64,000 nucleotides of DNA, taken from positions 1-64,000 of the forward strand of contig JAMJFZ010001223.1 in assembly GCA_026225945.1 (NCBI GenBank), read 5' to 3'. Source of the DNA: Cricetomys ansorgei. Lineage: Eukaryota > Chordata > Mammalia > Rodentia > Nesomyidae. Each line of letters begins with the position of its first letter. The first letter of the stretch is position 1. A program made the position numbers and the translations under genes. Shown here piece after piece: positions 1-15,449 of this stretch. The notes below the pieces were generated by a model. It saw nothing but the letters and a program-made list of their open reading frames with translations. It made no database searches and was not told the DNA's origin.

Positions 1-688
1 AACCCTAACCCTAACCCTAACCCTAACCCTAACCCTAACCCTAACCCTAACCCTAACCCTAACCCTAACCCTAACCCTAACCCTAACCCTAACCCTAACC
101 CTAACCCTAACCCTAACCCTAACCCTAACCCTAACCCTAACCCTAACCCTAACCCTAACCCTAACCCTAACCCTAACCCTAACCCTAACCCTAACCCTAA
201 CCCTAACCCTAACCCTAACCCTAACCCTAACCCTAACCCTAACCCTAACCCTAACCCTAACCCTAACCCTAACCCTAACCCTAACCCTAACCCTAACCCT
301 AACCCTAACCCTAACCCTAACCCTAACCCTAACCCTAACCCTAACCCTAACCCTAACCCTAACCCTAACCCTAACCCTAACCCTAACCCTAACCCTAACC
401 CTAACCCTAACCCTAACCCTAACCCTAACCCTAACCCTAACCCTAACCCTAACCCTAACCCTAACCCTAACCCTAACCCTAACCCTAACCCTAACCCTAA
501 CCCTAACCCTAACCCTAACCCTAACCCTAACCCTAACCCTAACCCTAACCCTAACCCTAACCCTAACCCTAACCCTAACCCTAACCCTAACCCTAACCCT
601 AACCCTAACCCTAACCCTAACCCTAACCCTAACCCTAACCCTAACCCTAACCCTAACCCTAACCCTAACCCTAACCCTAACCCTAACC

Positions 689-729
<41 letters not shown>

Positions 730-809
730 CCCTAACCCTAACCCTAACCCTAACCCTAACCCTAACCCTAACCCTAACCCTAACCCTAACCCTAACCCTA
801 ACCCTAACC

Positions 810-850
<41 letters not shown>

Positions 851-1146
851 CCCTAACCCTAACCCTAACCCTAACCCTAACCCTAACCCTAACCCTAACC
901 CTAACCCTAACCCTAACCCTAACCCTAACCCTAACCCTAACCCTAACCCTAACCCTAACCCTAACCCTAACCCTAACCCTAACCCTAACCCTAACCCTAA
1001 CCCTAACCCTAACCCTAACCCTAACCCTAACCCTAACCCTAACCCTAACCCTAACCCTAACCCTAACCCTAACCCTAACCCTAACCCTAACCCTAACCCT
1101 AACCCTAACCCTAACCCTAACCCTAACCCTAACCCTAACCCTAACC

Positions 1147-1187
<41 letters not shown>

Positions 1188-1453
1188 CCCTAACCCTAAC
1201 CCTAACCCTAACCCTAACCCTAACCCTAACCCTAACCCTAACCCTAACCCTAACCCTAACCCTAACCCTAACCCTAACCCTAACCCTAACCCTAACCCTA
1301 ACCCTAACCCTAACCCTAACCCTAACCCTAACCCTAACCCTAACCCTAACCCTAACCCTAACCCTAACCCTAACCCTAACCCTAACCCTAACCCTAACCC
1401 TAACCCTAACCCTAACCCTAACCCTAACCCTAACCCTAACCCTAACCCTAACC

Positions 1454-1494
<41 letters not shown>

Positions 1495-1966
1495 CCCTAA
1501 CCCTAACCCTAACCCTAACCCTAACCCTAACCCTAACCCTAACCCTAACCCTAACCCTAACCCTAACCCTAACCCTAACCCTAACCCTAACCCTAACCCT
1601 AACCCTAACCCTAACCCTAACCCTAACCCTAACCCTAACCCTAACCCTAACCCTAACCCTAACCCTAAAACCCTAACCCTAACCCTAACCCTAACCCTAA
1701 CCCTAACCCTAACCCTAACCCTAACCCTAACCCTAACCCTAACCCTAACCCTAACCCTAACCCTAACCCTAACCCTAACCCTAACCCTAACCCTAACCCT
1801 AACCCTAACCCTAACCCTAACCCTAACCCTAACCCTAACCCTAACCCTAACCCTAACCCTAACCCTAACCCTAACCCTAACCCTAACCCTAACCCTAACC
1901 CTAACCCTAACCCTAACCCTAACCCTAACCCTAACCCTAACCCTAACCCTAACCCTAACCCTAACC

Positions 1967-2007
<41 letters not shown>

Positions 2008-2105
2008 CCCTAACCCTAACCCTAACCCTAACCCTAACCCTAACCCTAACCCTAACCCTAACCCTAACCCTAACCCTAACCCTAACCCTAACCCTAACCC
2101 TAACC

Positions 2106-2146
<41 letters not shown>

Positions 2147-2490
2147 CCCTAACCCTAACCCTAACCCTAACCCTAACCCTAACCCTAACCCTAACCCTAA
2201 CCCTAACCCTAACCCTAACCCTAACCCTAACCCTAACCCTAACCCTAACCCTAACCCTAACCCTAACCCTAACCCTAACCCTAACCCTAACCCTAACCCT
2301 AACCCTAACCCTAACCCTAACCCTAACCCTAACCCTAACCCTAACCCTAACCCTAACCCTAACCCTAACCCTAACCCTAACCCTAACCCTAACCCTAACC
2401 CTAACCCTAACCCTAACCCTAACCCTAACCCTAACCCTAACCCTAACCCTAACCCTAACCCTAACCCTAACCCTAACCCTAACCCTAACC

Positions 2491-2531
<41 letters not shown>

Positions 2532-2791
2532 CCCTAACCCTAACCCTAACCCTAACCCTAACCCTAACCCTAACCCTAACCCTAACCCTAACCCTAACCC
2601 TAACCCTAACCCTAACCCTAACCCTAACCCTAACCCTAACCCTAACCCTAACCCTAACCCTAACCCTAACCCTAACCCTAACCCTAACCCTAACCCTAAC
2701 CCTAACCCTAACCCTAACCCTAACCCTAACCCTAACCCTAACCCTAACCCTAACCCTAACCCTAACCCTAACCCTAACCCTAACCCTAACC

Positions 2792-2832
<41 letters not shown>

Positions 2833-5800
2833 CCCTAACCCTAACCCTAACCCTAACCCTAACCCTAACCCTAACCCTAACCCTAACCCTAACCCTAACC
2901 CTAACCCTAACCCTAACCCTAACCCTAACCCTAACCCTAACCCTAACCCTAACCCTAACCCTAACCCTAACCCTAACCCTAACCCTAACCCTAACCCTAA
3001 CCCTAACCCTAACCCTAACCCTAACCCTAACCCTAACCCTAACCCTAACCCTAACCCTAACCCTAACCCTAACCCTAACCCTAACCCTAACCCTAACCCT
3101 AACCCTAACCCTAACCCTAACCCTAACCCTAACCCTAACCCTAACCCTAACCCTAACCCTAACCCTAACCCTAACCCTAACCCTAACCCTAACCCTAACC
3201 CTAACCCTAACCCTAACCCTAACCCTAACCCTAACCCTAACCCTAACCCTAACCCTAACCCTAACCCTAACCCTAACCCTAACCCTAACCCTAACCCTAA
3301 CCCTAACCCTAACCCTAACCCTAACCCTAACCCTAACCCTAACCCTAACCCTAACCCTAACCCTAACCCTAACCCTAACCCTAACCCTAACCCTAACCCT
3401 AAAAACCCTAACCCTAACCCTAACCCTAACCCTAACCCTAACCCTAACCCTAACCCTAACCCTAACCCTAACCCTAACCCTAACCCTAACCCTAACCCTA
3501 ACCCTAACCCTAACCCTAACCCTAACCCTAACCCTAACCCTAACCCTAACCCTAACCCTAACCCTAACCCTAACCCTAACCCTAACCCTAACCCTAACCC
3601 TAACCCTAACCCTAACCCTAACCCTAACCCTAACCCTAACCCTAACCCTAACCCTAACCCTAACCCTAACCCTAACCCTAACCCTAACCCTAACCCTAAC
3701 CCTAACCCTAACCCTAACCCTAACCCTAACCCTAACCCTAACCCTAACCCTAACCCTAACCCTAACCCTAACCCTAACCCTAACCCTAACCCTAACCCTA
3801 ACCCTAACCCTAACCCTAACCCTAACCCTAACCCTAACCCTAACCCTAACCCTAACCCTAACCCTAACCCTAACCCTAACCCTAACCCTAACCCTAACCC
3901 TAACCCTAACCCTAACCCTAACCCTAACCCTAACCCTAACCCTAACCCTAACCCTAACCCTAACCCTAACCCTAACCCTAACCCTAACCCTAACCCTAAC
4001 CCTAACCCTAACCCTAACCCTAACCCTAACCCTAACCCTAACCCTAACCCTAACCCTAACCCTAACCCTAACCCTAACCCTAACCCTAACCCTAACCCTA
4101 ACCCTAACCCTAACCCTAACCCTAACCCTAACCCTAACCCTAACCCTAACCCTAACCCTAACCCTAACCCTAACCCTAACCCTAACCCTAACCCTAACCC
4201 TAACCCTAACCCTAACCCTAACCCTAACCCTAACCCTAACCCTAACCCTAACCCTAACCCTAACCCTAACCCTAACCCTAACCCTAACCCTAACCCTAAC
4301 CCTAACCCTAACCCTAACCCTAACCCTAACCCTAACCCTAACCCTAACCCTAACCCTAACCCTAACCCTAACCCTAACCCTAACCCTAACCCTAACCCTA
4401 ACCCTAACCCTAACCCTAACCCTAACCCTAACCCTAACCCTAACCCTAACCCTAACCCTAACCCTAACCCTAACCCTAACCCTAACCCTAACCCTAACCC
4501 TAACCCTAACCCTAACCCTAACCCTAACCCTAACCCTAACCCTAACCCTAACCCTAACCCTAACCCTAACCCTAACCCTAACCCTAACCCTAACCCTAAC
4601 CCTAACCCTAACCCTAACCCTAACCCTAACCCTAACCCTAACCCTAACCCTAACCCTAACCCTAACCCTAACCCTAACCCTAACCCTAACCCTAACCCTA
4701 ACCCTAACCCTAACCCTAACCCTAACCCTAACCCTAACCCTAACCCTAACCCTAACCCTAACCCTAACCCTAACCCTAACCCTAACCCTAACCCTAACCC
4801 TAACCCTAACCCTAACCCTAACCCTAACCCTAACCCTAACCCTAACCCTAACCCTAACCCTAACCCTAACCCTAACCCTAACCCTAACCCTAACCCTAAC
4901 CCCCTAACCCTAACCCTAACCCTAACCCTAACCCTAACCCTAACCCTAACCCTAACCCTAACCCTAACCCTAACCCTAACCCTAACCCTAACCCTAACCC
5001 TAACCCTAACCCTAACCCTAACCCTAACCCTAACCCTAACCCTAACCCTAACCCTAACCCTAACCCTAACCCTAACCCTAACCCTAACCCTAACCCTAAC
5101 CCTAACCCTAACCCTAACCCTAACCCTAACCCTAACCCTAACCCTAACCCTAACCCTAACCCTAACCCTAACCCTAACCCTAACCCTAACCCTAACCCTA
5201 ACCCTAACCCTAACCCTAACCCTAACCCTAACCCTAACCCTAACCCTAACCCTAACCCTAACCCTAACCCTAACCCTAACCCTAACCCTAACCCTAACCC
5301 TAACCCTAACCCTAACCCTAACCCTAACCCTAACCCTAACCCTAACCCTAACCCTAACCCTAACCCTAACCCTAACCCTAACCCTAACCCTAACCCTAAC
5401 CCTAACCCTAACCCTAACCCTAACCCTAACCCTAACCCTAACCCTAACCCTAACCCTAACCCTAACCCTAACCCTAACCCTAACCCTAACCCTAACCCTA
5501 ACCCTAACCCTAACCCTAACCCTAACCCTAACCCTAACCCTAACCCTAACCCTAACCCTAACCCTAACCCTAACCCTAACCCTAACCCTAACCCTAACCC
5601 TAACCCTAACCCTAACCCTAACCCTAACCCTAACCCTAACCCTAACCCTAACCCTAACCCTAACCCTAACCCTAACCCTAACCCTAACCCTAACCCTAAC
5701 CCTAACCCTAACCCTAACCCTAACCCTAACCCTAACCCTAACCCTAACCCTAACCCTAACCCTAACCCTAACCCTAACCCTAACCCTAACCCTAACCCTA

Positions 5801-6600
5801 ACCCTAACCCTAACCCTAACCCTAACCCTAACCCTAACCCTAACCCTAACCCTAACCCTAACCCTAACCCTAACCCTAACCCTAACCCTAACCCTAACCC
5901 TAACCCTAACCCTAACCCTAACCCTAACCCTAACCCTAACCCTAACCCTAACCCTAACCCTAACCCTAACCCTAACCCTAACCCTAACCCTAACCCTAAC
6001 CCTAACCCTAACCCTAACCCTAACCCTAACCCTAACCCTAACCCTAACCCTAACCCTAACCCTAACCCTAACCCTAACCCTAACCCTAACCCTAACCCTA
6101 ACCCTAACCCTAACCCTAACCCTAACCCTAACCCTAACCCTAACCCTAACCCTAACCCTAACCCTAACCCTAACCTAACCCTAACCCTAACCCTAACCCT
6201 AACCCTAACCCTAACCCTAACCCTAACCCTAACCCTAACCCTAACCCTAACCCTAACCCTAACCCTAACCCTAACCCTAACCCTAACCCTAACCCTAACC
6301 CTAACCCTAACCCTAACCCTAACCCTAACCCTAACCCTAACCCTAACCCTAACCCTAACCCTAACCCTAACCCTAACCCTAACCCTAACCCTAACCCTAA
6401 CCCTAACCCTAACCCTAACCCTAACCCTAACCCTAACCCTAACCCTAACCCTAACCCTAACCCTAACCCTAACCCTAACCCTAACCCTAACCCTAACCCT
6501 AACCCTAACCCTAACCCTAACCCTAACCCTAACCCTAACCCTAACCCTAACCCTAACCCTAACCCTAACCCTAACCCTAACCCTAACCCTAACCCTAACC

Positions 6601-6641
<41 letters not shown>

Positions 6642-6957
6642 CCCTAACCCTAACCCTAACCCTAACCCTAACCCTAACCCTAACCCTAACCCTAACCCTA
6701 ACCCTAAAACCCTAACCCTAACCCTAACCCTAACCCTAACCCTAACCCTAACCCTAACCCTAACCCTAACCCTAACCCTAACCCTAACCCTAACCCTAAC
6801 CCTAACCCTAACCCTAACCCTAACCCTAACCCTAACCCTAACCCTAACCCTAACCCTAACCCTAACCCTAACCCTAACCCTAACCCTAACCCTAACCCTA
6901 ACCCTAACCCTAACCCTAACCCTAACCCTAACCCTAACCCTAACCCTAACCCTAACC

Positions 6958-6998
<41 letters not shown>

Positions 6999-9416
6999 CC
7001 CTAACCCTAACCCTAACCCTAACCCTAACCCTAACCCTAACCCTAACCCTAACCCTAACCCTAACCCTAACCCTAACCCTAACCCTAACCCTAACCCTAA
7101 CCCTAACCCTAACCCTAACCCTAACCCTAACCCTAACCCTAACCCTAACCCTAACCCTAACCCTAACCCTAACCCTAACCCTAACCCTAACCCTAACCCT
7201 AACCCTAACCCTAACCCTAACCCTAACCCTAACCCTAACCCTAACCCTAACCCTAACCCTAACCCTAACCCTAACCCTAACCCTAACCCTAACCCTAACC
7301 CTAACCCTAACCCTAACCCTAACCCTAACCCTAACCCTAACCCTAACCCTAACCCTAACCCTAACCCTAACCCTAACCCTAACCCTAACCCCCTAACCCT
7401 AACCCTAACCCTAACCCTAACCCTAACCCTAACCCTAACCCTAACCCTAACCCTAACCCTAACCCTAACCCTAACCCTAACCCTAACCCTAACCCTAACC
7501 CTAACCCTAACCCTAACCCTAACCCTAACCCTAACCCTAACCCTAACCCTAACCCTAACCCTAACCCTAACCCTAACCCTAACCCTAACCCTAACCCTAA
7601 CCCTAACCCTAACCCTAACCCTAACCCTAACCCTAACCCTAACCCTAACCCTAACCCTAACCCTAACCCTAACCCTAACCCTAACCCTAACCCTAACCCT
7701 AACCCTAACCCTAACCCTAACCCTAACCCTAACCCTAACCCTAACCCTAACCCTAACCCTAACCCTAACCCTAACCCTAACCCTAACCCTAACCCTAACC
7801 CTAACCCTAACCCTAACCCTAACCCTAACCCTAACCCTAACCCTAACCCTAACCCTAACCCTAACCCTAACCCTAACCCTAACCCTAACCCTAACCCTAA
7901 CCCTAACCCTAACCCTAACCCTAACCCTAACCCTAACCCTAACCCTAACCCTAACCCTAACCCTAACCCTAACCCTAACCCTAACCCTAACCCTAACCCT
8001 AACCCTAACCCTAACCCTAACCCTAACCCTAACCCTAACCCTAACCCTAACCCTAACCCTAACCCTAACCCTAACCCTAACCCTAACCCTAACCCTAACC
8101 CTAACCCTAACCCTAACCCTAACCCTAACCCTAACCCTAACCCTAACCCTAACCCTAACCCTAACCCTAACCCTAACCCTAACCCTAACCCTAACCCTAA
8201 CCCTAACCCTAACCCTAACCCTAACCCTAACCCTAACCCTAACCCTAACCCTAACCCTAACCCTAACCCTAACCCTAACCCTAACCCTAACCCTAACCCT
8301 AACCCTAACCCTAACCCTAACCCTAACCCTAACCCTAACCCTAACCCTAACCCTAACCCTAACCCTAACCCTAACCCTAACCCTAACCCTAACCCTAACC
8401 CTAACCCTAACCCTAACCCTAACCCTAACCCTAACCCTAACCCTAACCCTAACCCTAACCCTAACCCTAACCCTAACCCTAACCCTAACCCTAACCCTAA
8501 CCCTAACCCTAACCCTAACCCTAACCCTAACCCTAACCCTAACCCTAACCCTAACCCTAACCCTAACCCTAACCCTAACCCTAACCCTAACCCTAACCCT
8601 AACCCTAACCCTAACCCTAACCCTAACCCTAACCCTAACCCTAACCCTAACCCTAACCCTAACCCTAACCCTAACCCTAACCCTAACCCTAACCCTAACC
8701 CTAACCCTAACCCTAACCCTAACCCTAACCCTAACCCTAACCCTAACCCTAACCCTAACCCTAACCCTAACCCTAACCCTAACCCTAACCCTAACCCTAA
8801 CCCTAACCCTAACCCTAACCCTAACCCTAACCCTAACCCTAACCCTAACCCTAACCCTAACCCTAACCCTAACCCTAACCCTAACCCTAACCCTAACCCT
8901 AACCCTAACCCTAACCCTAACCCTAACCCTAACCCTAACCCTAACCCTAACCCTAACCCTAACCCTAACCCTAACCCTAACCCTAACCCTAACCCTAACC
9001 CTAACCCTAACCCTAACCCTAACCCTAACCCTAACCCTAAAACCCTAACCCTAACCCTAACCCTAACCCTAACCCTAACCCTAACCCTAACCCTAACCCT
9101 AACCCTAACCCTAACCCTAACCCTAACCCTAACCCTAACCCTAACCCTAACCCTAACCCTAACCCTAACCCTAACCCTAACCCTAACCCTAACCCTAACC
9201 CTAACCCTAACCCTAACCCTAACCCTAACCCTAACCCTAACCCTAACCCTAACCCTAACCCTAACCCTAACCCTAACCCTAACCCTAACCCTAACCCTAA
9301 CCCTAACCCTAACCCTAACCCTAACCCTAACCCTAACCCTAACCCTAACCCTAACCCTAACCCTAACCCTAACCCTAACCCTAACCCTAACCCTAACCCT
9401 AACCCTAACCCTAACC

Positions 9417-9457
<41 letters not shown>

Positions 9458-9928
9458 CCCTAACCCTAACCCTAACCCTAACCCTAACCCTAACCCTAAC
9501 CCTAACCCTAACCCTAACCCTAACCCTAACCCTAACCCTAACCCTAACCCTAACCCTAACCCTAACCCTAACCCTAACCCTAACCCTAACCCTAACCCTA
9601 ACCCTAACCCTAACCCTAACCCTAACCCTAACCCTAACCCTAACCCTAACCCTAACCCTAACCCTAACCCTAACCCTAACCCTAACCCTAACCCTAACCC
9701 TAACCCTAACCCCTAACCCTAACCCTAACCCTAACCCTAACCCTAACCCTAACCCTAACCCTAACCCTAACCCTAACCCTAACCCTAACCCTAACCCTAA
9801 CCCTAACCCTAACCCTAACCCTAACCCTAACCCTAACCCTAACCCTAACCCTAACCCTAACCCTAACCCTAACCCTAACCCTAACCCTAACCCTAACCCT
9901 AACCCTAACCCTAACCCTAACCCTAACC

Positions 9929-9969
<41 letters not shown>

Positions 9970-10446
9970 CCCTAACCCTAACCCTAACCCTAACCCTAAC
10001 CCTAACCCTAACCCTAACCCTAACCCTAACCCTAACCCTAACCCTAACCCTAACCCTAACCCTAACCCTAACCCTAACCCTAACCCTAACCCTAACCCTA
10101 ACCCTAACCCTAACCCTAACCCTAACCCTAACCCTAACCCCTAACCCTAACCCTAACCCTAACCCTAACCCTAACCCTAACCCTAACCCTAACCCTAACC
10201 CTAACCCTAACCCTAACCCTAACCCTAACCCTAACCCTAACCCTAACCCTAACCCTAACCCTAACCCTAACCCTAACCCTAACCCTAACCCTAACCCTAA
10301 CCCTAACCCTAACCCTAACCCTAACCCTAACCCTAACCCTAACCCTAACCCTAACCCTAACCCTAACCCTAACCCTAACCCTAACCCTAACCCTAACCCT
10401 AACCCTAACCCTAACCCTAACCCTAACCCTAACCCTAACCCTAACC

Positions 10447-10487
<41 letters not shown>

Positions 10488-10501
10488 CCCTAACCCTAAC
10501 C

Positions 10502-10542
<41 letters not shown>

Positions 10543-10646
10543 CCCTAACCCTAACCCTAACCCTAACCCTAACCCTAACCCTAACCCTAACCCTAACCCT
10601 AACCCTAACCCTAACCCTAACCCTAACCCTAACCCTAACCCTAACC

Positions 10647-10687
<41 letters not shown>

Positions 10688-10916
10688 CCCTAACCCTAAC
10701 CCTAACCCTAACCCTAACCCTAACCCTAACCCTAACCCTAACCCTAACCCTAACCCTAACCCTAACCCTAACCCTAACCCTAACCCTAACCCTAACCCTA
10801 ACCCTAACCCTAACCCTAACCCTAACCCTAACCCTAACCCTAACCCTAACCCTAACCCTAACCCTAACCCTAACCCTAACCCTAACCCTAACCCTAACCC
10901 TAACCCTAACCCTAAC

Positions 10917-10957
<41 letters not shown>

Positions 10958-11945
10958 CCCTAACCCTAACCCTAACCCTAACCCTAACCCTAACCCTAAC
11001 CCTAACCCTAACCCTAACCCTAACCCTAACCCTAACCCTAACCCTAACCCTAACCCTAACCCTAACCCTAACCCTAACCCTAACCCTAACCCTAACCCTA
11101 ACCCTAACCCTAACCCTAACCCTAACCCTAACCCTAACCCTAACCCTAACCCTAACCCTAACCCTAACCCTAACCCTAACCCTAACCCTAACCCTAACCC
11201 TAACCCTAACCCTAACCCTAACCCTAACCCTAACCCTAACCCTAACCCTAACCCTAACCCTAACCCTAACCCTAACCCTAACCCTAACCCTAACCCTAAC
11301 CCTAACCCTAACCCTAACCCTAACCCTAACCCTAACCCTAACCCTAACCCTAACCCTAACCCTAACCCTAACCCTAACCCTAACCCTAACCCTAACCCTA
11401 ACCCTAACCCTAACCCTAACCCTAACCCTAACCCTAACCCTAACCCTAACCCTAACCCTAACCCTAACCCTAACCCTAACCCTAACCCTAACCCTAACCC
11501 TAACCCTAACCCTAACCCTAACCCCCTAACCCTAACCCTAACCCTAACCCTAACCCTAACCCTAACCCTAACCCTAACCCTAACCCTAACCCTAACCCTA
11601 ACCCTAACCCTAACCCTAACCCTAACCCTAACCCTAACCCTAACCCTAACCCTAACCCTAACCCTAACCCTAACCCTAACCCTAACCCTAACCCTAACCC
11701 TAACCCTAACCCTAACCCTAACCCTAACCCTAACCCTAACCCTAACCCTAACCCTAACCCTAACCCTAACCCTAACCCTAACCCTAACCCTAACCCTAAC
11801 CCTAACCCTAACCCTAACCCTAACCCTAACCCTAACCCTAACCCTAACCCTAACCCTAACCCTAACCCTAACCCTAACCCTAACCCTAACCCTAACCCTA
11901 ACCCTAACCCTAACCCTAACCCTAACCCTAACCCTAACCCTAACC

Positions 11946-11986
<41 letters not shown>

Positions 11987-13583
11987 CCCTAACCCTAACC
12001 CTAACCCTAACCCTAACCCTAACCCTAACCCTAACCCTAACCCTAACCCTAACCCTAACCCTAACCCTAACCCTAACCCTAACCCTAACCCTAACCCTAA
12101 CCCTAACCCTAACCCTAACCCTAACCCTAACCCTAACCCTAACCCTAACCCTAACCCTAACCCTAACCCTAACCCTAACCCTAACCCTAACCCTAACCCT
12201 AACCCTAACCCTAACCCTAACCCTAACCCTAACCCTAACCCTAACCCTAACCCTAACCCTAACCCTAACCCTAACCCTAACCCTAACCCTAACCCTAACC
12301 CTAACCCTAACCCTAACCCTAACCCTAACCCTAACCCTAACCCTAACCCTAACCCTAACCCTAACCCTAACCCTAACCCTAACCCTAACCCTAACCCTAA
12401 CCCTAACCCTAACCCTAACCCTAACCCTAACCCTAACCCTAACCCTAACCCTAACCCCTAACCCTAACCCTAACCCTAACCCTAACCCTAACCCTAACCC
12501 TAACCCTAACCCTAACCCTAACCCTAACCCTAACCCTAACCCTAACCCTAACCCTAACCCTAACCCTAACCCTAACCCTAACCCTAACCCTAACCCTAAC
12601 CCTAACCCTAACCCTAACCCTAACCCTAACCCTAACCCTAACCCTAACCCTAACCCTAACCCTAACCCTAACCCTAACCCTAACCCTAACCCTAACCCTA
12701 ACCCTAACCCTAACCCTAACCCTAACCCTAACCCTAACCCTAACCCTAACCCTAACCCTAACCCTAACCCTAACCCTAACCCTAACCCTAACCCTAACCC
12801 TAACCCTAACCCTAACCCTAACCCTAACCCTAACCCTAACCCTAACCCTAACCCTAACCCTAACCCTAACCCTAACCCTAACCCTAACCCTAACCCTAAC
12901 CCTAACCCTAACCCTAACCCTAACCCTAACCCTAACCCTAACCCTAACCCTAACCCTAACCCTAACCCTAACCCTAACCCTAACCCTAACCCTAACCCTA
13001 ACCCTAACCCTAACCCTAACCCTAACCCTAACCCTAACCCTAACCCTAACCCTAACCCTAACCCTAACCCTAACCCTAACCCCTAACCCTAACCCTAACC
13101 CTAACCCTAACCCTAACCCTAACCCTAACCCTAACCCTAACCCTAACCCTAACCCTAACCCTAACCCTAACCCTAACCCTAACCCTAACCCCTAACCCTA
13201 ACCCTAACCCTAACCCTAACCCTAACCCTAACCCTAACCCTAACCCTAACCCTAACCCTAACCCTAACCCTAACCCTAACCCTAACCCTAACCCTAACCC
13301 TAACCCTAACCCTAACCCTAACCCTAACCCTAACCCTAACCCTAACCCTAACCCTAACCCTAACCCTAACCCTAACCCTAACCCTAACCCTAACCCTAAA
13401 ACCCTAACCCTAACCCTAACCCTAACCCTAACCCTAACCCTAACCCTAACCCTAACCCTAACCCTAACCCTAACCCTAACCCTAACCCTAACCCTAACCC
13501 TAACCCTAACCCTAACCCTAACCCTAACCCTAACCCTAACCCTAACCCTAACCCTAACCCTAACCCTAACCCTAACCCTAACC

Positions 13584-13624
<41 letters not shown>

Positions 13625-14003
13625 CCCTAACCCTAACCCTAACCCTAACCCTAACCCTAACCCTAACCCTAACCCTAACCCTAACCCTAACCCTAACCCT
13701 AACCCTAACCCTAACCCTAACCCTAACCCTAACCCTAACCCTAACCCTAACCCTAACCCTAACCCTAACCCTAACCCTAACCCTAACCCTAACCCTAACC
13801 CTAACCCTAACCCTAACCCCTAACCCTAACCCTAACCCTAACCCTAACCCTAACCCTAACCCTAACCCTAACCCTAACCCTAACCCTAACCCTAACCCTA
13901 ACCCTAACCCCTAACCCTAACCCTAACCCTAACCCTAACCCTAACCCCTAACCCCTAACCCCTAACCCTAACCCTAACCCTAACCCTAACCCTAACCCTA
14001 ACC

Positions 14004-14036
<33 letters not shown>
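1..14036. repeat. Terminal telomeric repeat array (CCCTAA)n
   Basis: About 14.0 kb of nearly uninterrupted CCCTAA hexamers. The C-rich strand runs 5' to 3' from base 1, which is the expected orientation for a left chromosome end (TTAGGG toward the terminus on the other strand). The only departures I saw are run-length changes. A-runs reach 3-5 bases, for example at 709-711, 1668-1671 and 3401-3405. C-runs are 2, 4 or 5 bases, for example CC at 6174-6175, CCCCC at 4900-4904 and CCCC at 10138-10141. I saw no base-substituted hexamers until the final CCCTCACC at the inner edge. Three CCCCTAA heptamers lie side by side near 13945-13965. Confidence 0.99.
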
Positions 14037-14617
14037 CACCTTTAGTCCTTAAATAAAATAGAAACTGAAGAAATTTCCGATTTACTGCACTTTGTTCCTG
14101 AGTCGATGGCCATGTCATCACTCAAAGACTTCGTTTCAGAACATTGTACATGGGAAGATGGTTTTGAATATTGTGTTCTGAAATTCATACCTTGTGATTT
14201 TTTGATATTAATTAAATTAATTACAGTGATCTTTTTTTCTTTATCTTCCTGTAATCTGTAATTTCTATATTTAAAATTTTTATATTTCTATTTCGGGCTG
14301 TAGTAATTTTTTTATGCTAAGCATAGTTTGTATTATTGAGCATAATAGACTGTATTTTTCCTCATAATTGAATATATTGTGAGACTTGTCTTTCGTCTTG
14401 AGAATTATTTACGCATCCCTGGTTTATCATTTTACAAATAGTATTTTAGCCTGTATAGAAAAACTTTTTAGTATATTTTAAATTTCCATTTGCATTGTTT
14501 TCAGAATTTATTTGAAAATCAAAAAAGCACAACATGGTAAGGAATGTAAATGTCACCAGTCTCTTTTTACTTCATCCCCATTACTCAGTTTTTGGTTGTG
14601 GCTTTTTATAAAAAGTT

Positions 14618-14712
14618 TTCCCTGCTTTAAGTCTAGCTGTCCTGAAAATTACTCTATAGACCAGTCTTTCCTTAAACTCACAGAGATAAGCCTACATCTG
14701 ACTCCTCGTGGC
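14618..14712 (-). mobile_element. B1 SINE fragment (antisense)
   Basis: The + strand matches the reverse complement of the rodent B1 SINE body. The block around 'tctatagaccagt', followed by 'aactcacagagat', corresponds to the conserved B1 stretch that normally reads 'ctgtagaccaggctgg...aactcagagat'. It is diverged and truncated, and I see no tail or target duplication. B1 is derived from 7SL RNA and is a rodent-lineage marker. Confidence 0.75.
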
Positions 14713-15449
14713 TTTTTTAAAGGAATATATAACCACAGCCAGGTTTAGAATCACTATCCTGATAAGTATCATTGTTGGGCCAATTCTGTTACTGTTTCTT
14801 GACACTAAACTCATCCTAGGTATTTTAAATTGATTGTTAGTATAAATGAGCAAAACATCAACTTTGTTAGAATCATTATTATAAAGGCTCAGTATCAACA
14901 TATATGAATACAAAGGTTTGATTGGACTCATGTGATAAAAATTCATTGGGTGGTGTGGGGATGTGACAGAAAGCCCTAACCTGATACACTGTGTTATTCT
15001 TTACATAGACATTAACTGTGCTATCTTGGTCATTATAAGGGTGTTCCGACCTGAGAAGTAATTTATACTGTTCCCCTTTGATTGATAAAAACTTTAAGAA
15101 GGAGATATGCATCTCTTAGTGGCTATTGATGTTTTGCTCTAGATGTTTGAGAGTAGTAGAAGAGTGCAGGTGAGATAGAGATGGGATAAGTTCTGATACA
15201 ATCATTGGATATATCTCGCTGTTGTAGGAAAAATGATATTCTATTAATGTATTTGAATTAAACAAAAAAAACTCAGGAAAGTTAAGCAATTTTCTAGCTG
15301 TTAATTTTATGGATAGTTGTAATATACACCTTTCTGATATCTTCAAAAACCAAAAATCATAACAAACACTCAACCCCCTTATGCACTGTCTGCAGTTTTT
15401 GTTCTAAGACGGCTCTCTGCTAGCACCAAGAATAGATTTATTTAATTTT

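Noticed and set aside
1..14036. Regular short repeats as a CRISPR-like or satellite array
   Set aside because: The 6-bp unit with no spacers at a sequence end is a telomere.
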